Assembly (NCBI RefSeq): GCF_007290395.2
Contig: NZ_CP041656.2
Span: forward strand, 4,836,001-4,900,000
From: Bradyrhizobium cosmicum
GTDB taxonomy: Bacteria; Pseudomonadota; Alphaproteobacteria; Rhizobiales; Xanthobacteraceae
Reading direction: 5' to 3'
Length of the DNA stretch: 64,000 nt
Shown here: positions 60,201 to 64,000 of the stretch, piece after piece
How positions within the stretch are numbered: the first letter of the stretch is position 1
How the letters are laid out: each line of letters starts with the position of its first letter
Made by a program: the position numbers and the translations under genes
The notes under the pieces: generated by a model
Seen by the model: only the letters and a program-made list of their open reading frames with translations
The model's database searches: none
What the model was told of the DNA's origin: nothing

Positions 60201-63200
60201 GCCGACGGCGGACGACGAGACCGTGTAGGCGAGCTGGTCATGCGTCCACTGCGAACCCGAGGTGATGATGCCGTAGACCCGCTCGGTCGATGCCAGCGTG
60301 TAGCTGTAATTCGCGCTGTAGGTGGTCAGCGCGGCCTGCAGCGCGGTATTGGTGGGCAGGCGCTGGTCGGCGGCGGCGACGCCCTGGAACAGGTTCGTGA
60401 ACAGGCCCGACGAGAGCGTGGTGCCAAACACCGTCGCGAGCGCGTCGGTGGGCGCGTTTCCGAGCAGCGCCGTCAGCGAGCTCTTGAGCTCGGCGGTGGA
60501 GATCTTGCCGAGCAGGAACTGGTCCCTCAGGAACCGCGTCGTCGCCTCGACCTTCATATCCGTCGTCGAGACGTTGGCGGGATCGATGCCGAGCTTGGCG
60601 GCCACCTGCGCGCGCAGCACCGTCAGGCCCACCGAGGTCGGATTGTAGGTGCCGTTCGCGAAGGCGATGTTCTTGAGCTGGAAGTAGTCGTTGTAGGCCG
60701 CCGTGACCATGGACTGGTAGCTGTTGACGGCAGCGGTGGCGGGATTGCCGTTGAGCAGGCCGAGATTGTCCCACACCGCCTGGAGATGGGCGCTCTCCGC
60801 CGCGCTGATACCGGCGGCCGGGCGGCCGTTCAGGATGCTGGCCGGGTTGTTGTCGGAGCCGGCCGCCTCGAGGAAGACCGGGCCACCGCTTGACTGGATC
60901 GTGCCGAGCCGCAAATCACCCTTGGACTGGACGATGTAGGTGCCGGTGGCCGAAGCGCTGTCGAGAACGCCGCCATCGACGGTGCCGCCGGCCTGAACCG
61001 TGCCCGTCGCCTGGATCACCAGCGGATTGATATTGGTGAGGGTCGTCGCGCCATTGACGACGCTGCTGGTCGCGCCGATCGCGCCGCCGGAGGAATTGAT
61101 CTCGATGTTCTTGCCGACCACGACGGGATTGGCGACGTTGTAGGGGGCCGCCGAGTTGATGTCGCCCGTCGCCGAGATGAAGACGCTGCCTTGCGGCGTG
61201 GCGCCTGACGCGTTCGCCCTCACGTGGTCGATCGACAATGAGCCGGTGGCCGCGATCGCTATGTCGCGGTCGATCGTATCGGCCTTCAGGCTGCCGCCGT
61301 AGACCTGCACCTGGACGGGAACACCGTTCGTGCCGCGCGTGCCGATGCCACCATCCGCCGACAGAGTCGCGTTCTTGCCCGATATCATCGGGTTGTTGGC
61401 ACCCGCGCCTGATGTGATGGCCGAATTGGCGCCGGTGGCGATGACCGTCGTATCACCCGAGAGGTTGTTGATCGGGCCGTTGATGACGATGCCGGAGTTC
61501 GAGCTGACGTTGACCGTACTCACGCCGCCGCCGCTGAACTGGATGTTGATCGGGTTCGACGCCTTGACCGTGTTGGTCAGCGTCAGGGTCAGGTGATCGT
61601 AGATCTGCTGGTACCACTCGTAATGACCATCCGCACCGCAACACAGGCCAGCTGACGTGTTGTAGCCACCCCCGTGATAGCTGCCGGTCGCGGTGACGAC
61701 TTCCTGGAAGTTCGCGGTCTGTAACTGGCCGGTGTTGCCGCCACCGCCCGTGGCCTGCATCACGTTCTCGACCAGGCTGACGGTGCGGGTCCAGTTGTCT
61801 CCGGACGCGTTCGGCGTGTAGTGCCAGCCATAGTCGAACTGCGTGCTGGTCGTCGGACGATCCAGCGTCGCCGTGTCGACCCATTGATAGTACATGTTGG
61901 GCTTCACGGCGTACTGGATGCCTGCCGTGCCGCTGAGGCCGGTCAGCATCGAGCCCGTGTACTGGCTCGCATTGACGCCATTGGTCCGATACGTCGACAC
62001 CTGCTGGCCGCCCGACGCGGACGGATTGTAGACGTACCACGTCGTCTGCTGCTGGAGCTGATCGACGATCTGGATCACGCTGGGCGCGCTAACGCCCGTA
62101 TTGATCGTGTTAGTGACGAGCTGGAGCCCGGTCGTGTTGTTGACATTGATCGTACCGGCACCACCCTTGACCGCGATCGTGCCCTGGGAGGTGCCGTCGG
62201 TCGAGGTCGAGATGATCTTGCCGTTCAGGTAGACGTAGCCGCCCGAGCCCTGCACCACGCCGTTCACCATGATCTGGTCGGTGAGCGCGTTGTACTTCAC
62301 CCCGATCTTGATATCGCTGGAGAACTGCGTCGTCGCAGCCGCCGTGATGTCGTAATAGCTGCCGTTCCGCGCATTGGCCTGGGCCTGGGCGAAATCCGCG
62401 CCATTGTTGCTGGTCTTGAGGCCGTTGATGGCGGACAGCACGCCGCTGCCGATATCGACCGAGTAGTTGCTGCTCGTTCCGCTCTGGATGAGGCCGTTGA
62501 CGTTGATGACCCCCGCCGAAATGATGATCGCCTGGCCGAGAATGAAGGGCCGGTCCTCGGGGTTCTGGTACCCCGAGGGCGTGGTCGAGGCCCAGTTCGA
62601 AGACGCGTTCGTGTTCGCGGTCCTCGGCGTGATCACGTCGTTCTGGATATTGACGACCTGGAAATAGGCCGAACATCCCGAGCAATTGAACGGCGAGTAG
62701 AACGTGGACGTGTGGTTGGTGGTGGTGGTGTGACCCTGGGCGTCTGTCGAGGTCGTCGTATAGTCGTAGGTCGTGTTGCTGTAGACGCCTTGGCCGGTAT
62801 AGGTATTCCGCTCCCACGGCGCGGTCGAGATGGTCTGGACCGTCGGGCCTTCCATCGCCGCAAGCGTGGAGGTGCTTCCCACGCTGCCGCCGCCTCCGTT
62901 GGGCGAGCCGTTGCCCATCGGCAGGAAGATCGCCGAATAGAGCGAGAGGCCGTCATAATACGTCATCAGCATGCGCGCGGTGAAGACGGTGCTGTTGGCG
63001 GCGGTCTGCTGGACGCCGCCATGGCCGTCGACGCAGCAATAATAAAAATACGGGTGCTGGCCGCCGTCGCCGATATGCGGGCTGGTCGCGTAATCGCCAT
63101 AGGCGCCGAGATAGGTCGCCGCCGCCATCACCGCCGTCAGCGTGTCGTTGTCTGCCGGCTTGTACTCGACCCCGGCCCATTGCGAGGTGACATCGTGGTT

Positions 63201-64000
63201 GGAGTTGTAGAAGCTGCCGACGCCACCAAGGAAGATGAACGAGCCGTTGGGCGCCACCATCTGGATGGTCGCGGCATTGAGAGATTGTGACGCGACGACG
63301 CTGCCGAGCTGGCTGGTGATCTTGAGCAGGCCGTTCTCGTTGGTGACGATACCGTCGAAATAAATGTCGGGCTTGCGGGTCAGCTGGTTGCCGTTGTCGT
63401 CGACGCCGAGCCCGGTGCTGGGATCGACGCGGTTGTAGGTGGCCGAGATGTCGATGATCGGCGTCGCGCTCGGCGTGGCGGTGAAGGTGACGTTGGAATG
63501 CGAGTCCGGGTCGACATGGTCGATCTGGCGGTAGCTGATGTTTCCGCCGGTCACATTGGTAACGGTGAGATTCGCGAAGTCCATGAAGTCGAGACCGCGG
63601 TTCTCGACCTTGATCTTCGGCGAACTCTGCGCGGTGACCGATGGCGCCGTGTGGCCGGACAGGCTGTTTCCGGTCAGCTTCTGCGCCAGGATCGAGACGT
63701 TGCCGGCGGACACCAGGATGTCGCCGAACGCGAAAGCGTTGCCGGGGGCGTCGGAGGTATACGGCGCCTGCTGGATAAGTGCGTTGATCTGGCGCTGCGC
63801 GTCGCCCGTCGGATCGGCGCCGGAGGGCGCCATCGTGGCGGGATGTGCGGACGTCGAGGTCGAGAGCTGGGTCCGGATCTGCGTCGCGGTCAGGCCGGTC
63901 AGCGTGGCCAGCTGGTTGACGATGTTGTCATAGGGATTGAAGCCGCCGACGATGGTGTACTGGATCGTCTGGTGGTCCCAGCTCTTCACCGGGCTGAAAT
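57213..64000 (-). CDS. TpsA-type filamentous-haemagglutinin-like exoprotein, partial (5' end outside window)
   Basis: About 2262 codons of one uninterrupted frame reach the right edge; the signal peptide and TPS secretion domain must lie beyond 64000. The sequence is rich in Gly, Asn, Thr, Ser and Ala, with many short NI(x)I(x)G- and GSI-type turns, as in right-handed beta-helix adhesins. An internal repeat is visible near the C-terminal end. Cys-Cys pairs occur in YYCCVDGHGG, LCCGADGHYE and HTCCDDF, plus FNCSGCSAYF, which is odd for this class. The end (LGLSGKARLDALMTPRP, then an Arg-rich tail ending AQAW) overlaps the TpsB gene by 7 bp. Likely a secreted or surface adhesin; target unknown. 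Confidence 0.9.
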   Translation of the reverse strand, partial: FSPVKSWDHQTIQYTIVGGFNPYDNIVNQLATLTGLTATQIRTQLSTSTSAHPATMAPSGADPTGDAQRQINALIQQAPYTSDAPGNAFAFGDILVSAGNVSILAQKLTGNSLSGHTAPSVTAQSSPKIKVENRGLDFMDFANLTVTNVTGGNISYRQIDHVDPDSHSNVTFTATPSATPIIDISATYNRVDPSTGLGVDDNGNQLTRKPDIYFDGIVTNENGLLKITSQLGSVVASQSLNAATIQMVAPNGSFIFLGGVGSFYNSNHDVTSQWAGVEYKPADNDTLTAVMAAATYLGAYGDYATSPHIGDGGQHPYFYYCCVDGHGGVQQTAANSTVFTARMLMTYYDGLSLYSAIFLPMGNGSPNGGGGSVGSTSTLAAMEGPTVQTISTAPWERNTYTGQGVYSNTTYDYTTTSTDAQGHTTTTNHTSTFYSPFNCSGCSAYFQVVNIQNDVITPRTANTNASSNWASTTPSGYQNPEDRPFILGQAIIISAGVINVNGLIQSGTSSNYSVDIGSGVLSAINGLKTSNNGADFAQAQANARNGSYYDITAAATTQFSSDIKIGVKYNALTDQIMVNGVVQGSGGYVYLNGKIISTSTDGTSQGTIAVKGGAGTINVNNTTGLQLVTNTINTGVSAPSVIQIVDQLQQQTTWYVYNPSASGGQQVSTYRTNGVNASQYTGSMLTGLSGTAGIQYAVKPNMYYQWVDTATLDRPTTSTQFDYGWHYTPNASGDNWTRTVSLVENVMQATGGGGNTGQLQTANFQEVVTATGSYHGGGYNTSAGLCCGADGHYEWYQQIYDHLTLTLTNTVKASNPINIQFSGGGVSTVNVSSNSGIVINGPINNLSGDTTVIATGANSAITSGAGANNPMISGKNATLSADGGIGTRGTNGVPVQVQVYGGSLKADTIDRDIAIAATGSLSIDHVRANASGATPQGSVFISATGDINSAAPYNVANPVVVGKNIEINSSGGAIGATSSVVNGATTLTNINPLVIQATGTVQAGGTVDGGVLDSASATGTYIVQSKGDLRLGTIQSSGGPVFLEAAGSDNNPASILNGRPAAGISAAESAHLQAVWDNLGLLNGNPATAAVNSYQSMVTAAYNDYFQLKNIAFANGTYNPTSVGLTVLRAQVAAKLGIDPANVSTTDMKVEATTRFLRDQFLLGKISTAELKSSLTALLGNAPTDALATVFGTTLSSGLFTNLFQGVAAADQRLPTNTALQAALTTYSANYSYTLASTERVYGIITSGSQWTHDQLAYTVSSSAVGAAPPPIDPNVAANVSASQIMLYAPKGSVGNSAAPQTFTFTSVDSSALSTEQKALLSSAGPGQLTVGATTDTTTHVTTYTVSLSQQNLVVLDNPIAISAKALTNIYLGSKNSLTLGGITASYGPIAAAQANGIAVTGRGDVKLDAVTGITAAAGVTGVPVITGDIANLTLIAEHGNIGAPSGAAGSNPASNANAIQIAFADAANDQLDQVSSGQGIYVKQTTGDLILGNISAGSDIQIAAAGSIYAEAGFTDRTAIHILGADLDLRAGGSIGFNGASFQPLQVNISGAVTGSAVGDLSILAVTGDLAVGASGAYGTLSAGGALTLNAARGALTINTSLTSYGLMQLLANRAITIPDGTSAAPVLVTSSTEGVTLAAATLSMGAYSAIDAAKVITIATTGDAILGQLNTPLSYAAAGNAPSIVVSAGGVASLGAILGNGDGQTTFMTSGAGASLDLTASNGIGSATRRLAFNASLLSASTTDGGIYLQALTGTEATLLSALKGNVDIIGTQALTLDRVLAGTATGASGKFSAVIDSGSIVIGTVDSSGSQTVHASQNVTFKSLTATGSASDAGNIDVTADTGFILAQTVVSGGVTTLGSVSAHGSARLIAAGTNTGHNLAAATGNAVLSGTVVHWDNLMAGGTLDVTATAGGITVGTAISGGTQNLHAVNDIVFSQLTTTGIPSDAGDLNVKSDTGSLHGGSITANGETRFDVAGSVSFDRISGDTVKMTSSGDLTINWVSVVRELDLAADTINVKGEQVRSNPAIPLILNITGYNGGVAKSANVSIDPDSIIINQLRVVDANVFTDAHAVTILNGYVPGQLMLTTATQQVLLDNRAPAPSNWPTLQLYQPGGVFTMTQIGNANVTNAYVVFYSGDVSATVTNYGPGHTCCDDFTGASMVRNIPVDGEGRESIETWIARKDGAGSFYLLGLSGKARLDALMTPRPVETIGSGPAVNIEGLSDLRKLRRQGQRAGRPGWKDASVETTRPAVGRLAQAW
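58118..58231 (-). repeat. TpsA internal repeat, copy A
   Basis: It encodes a segment running from GGTQNLHAVNDIVF through LTTTGIPSDAGD to the VKSDTG end. It aligns residue by residue with copy B about 114 codons upstream, with the conserved core xTGxxSDAGxxxVxxDTG. It probably represents one or two coils of the beta-helix. Confidence 0.75.
58459..58573 (-). repeat. TpsA internal repeat, copy B
   Basis: It encodes SSGSQTVHASQNVTF through LTATGSASDAGN to VTADTG, matching copy A at about half or more of its positions, including SDAG and DTG. The spacing between copies is about 342 bp, a multiple of three, so the frame is kept. Confidence 0.75.

Noticed and set aside
1..64000. tRNA, rRNA, CRISPR arrays, insertion sequences, phage or integrase genes
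   Set aside because: None was recognised on reading both strands; no regularly spaced repeats and no transposase-like protein.

Overview
The window is a GC-rich alphaproteobacterial chromosome segment. Tightly packed genes with ATGA/TGATG overlaps, the oxygen-dependent (CobG/CobF) cobalamin pathway, and a dispersed palindrome of a kind I recall from Bradyrhizobium genomes all suggest Bradyrhizobium or a close relative. The genus is an inference, since no rRNA or marker gene is present. I saw no tRNA, rRNA, CRISPR array, transposase or integrase.

Region 1 (1-28.4 kb) holds accessory catabolism of cyclic amides and N-carbamoyl compounds. It contains two dihydropyrimidinase/hydantoinase paralogues, a D-N-carbamoylase, a canonical Asp/Glu/hydantoin racemase, a racemase-fold enzyme with an arylmalonate-decarboxylase-like active site, and a third racemase homologue with both catalytic cysteines replaced. 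It also carries an ATP-dependent hydantoinase/oxoprolinase pair (HyuA/HyuB), a class III aminotransferase, an acyl-CoA ligase, two amidase-signature enzymes and a 5-hydroxyisourate hydrolase. Two complete ABC importers (a NitT/TauT type and a spermidine/putrescine-like type), an MFS carrier, and MocR- and GntR-type regulators accompany them. The genes form several short operons, often with each hydrolase next to a racemase-fold partner.

Region 2 (28.4-55.4 kb) is an almost complete aerobic adenosylcobalamin locus. A TonB-dependent receptor plus a PepSY membrane protein lie behind one cobalamin riboswitch. A second riboswitch precedes cbiM-cobF-cobT. A third precedes a seven-gene run: DUF1636 gene, cobW, cobN, cobG, cobH, cobI, cobJ. 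The set cobL-cobE-cobM-cobB-cobA follows on the same strand, with cobK inserted on the opposite strand between cobJ and cobL. On the plus strand are cobO-cobQ and cobU-cobS-bluB; cobD-cbiB lie between them on the minus strand. Together they cover methylation of uroporphyrinogen III, ring contraction, amidation, cobalt insertion (large subunit only), adenosylation, aminopropanol attachment and lower-ligand synthesis and attachment. The two small cobaltochelatase subunits are not here.

Region 3 (55.4-64 kb) begins with an 80-bp perfect inverted repeat. It then holds a two-partner secretion pair on the minus strand: a TpsB outer-membrane transporter and the C-terminal ~2260 residues of a very large, beta-helix-type TpsA exoprotein whose N-terminus lies beyond the window.
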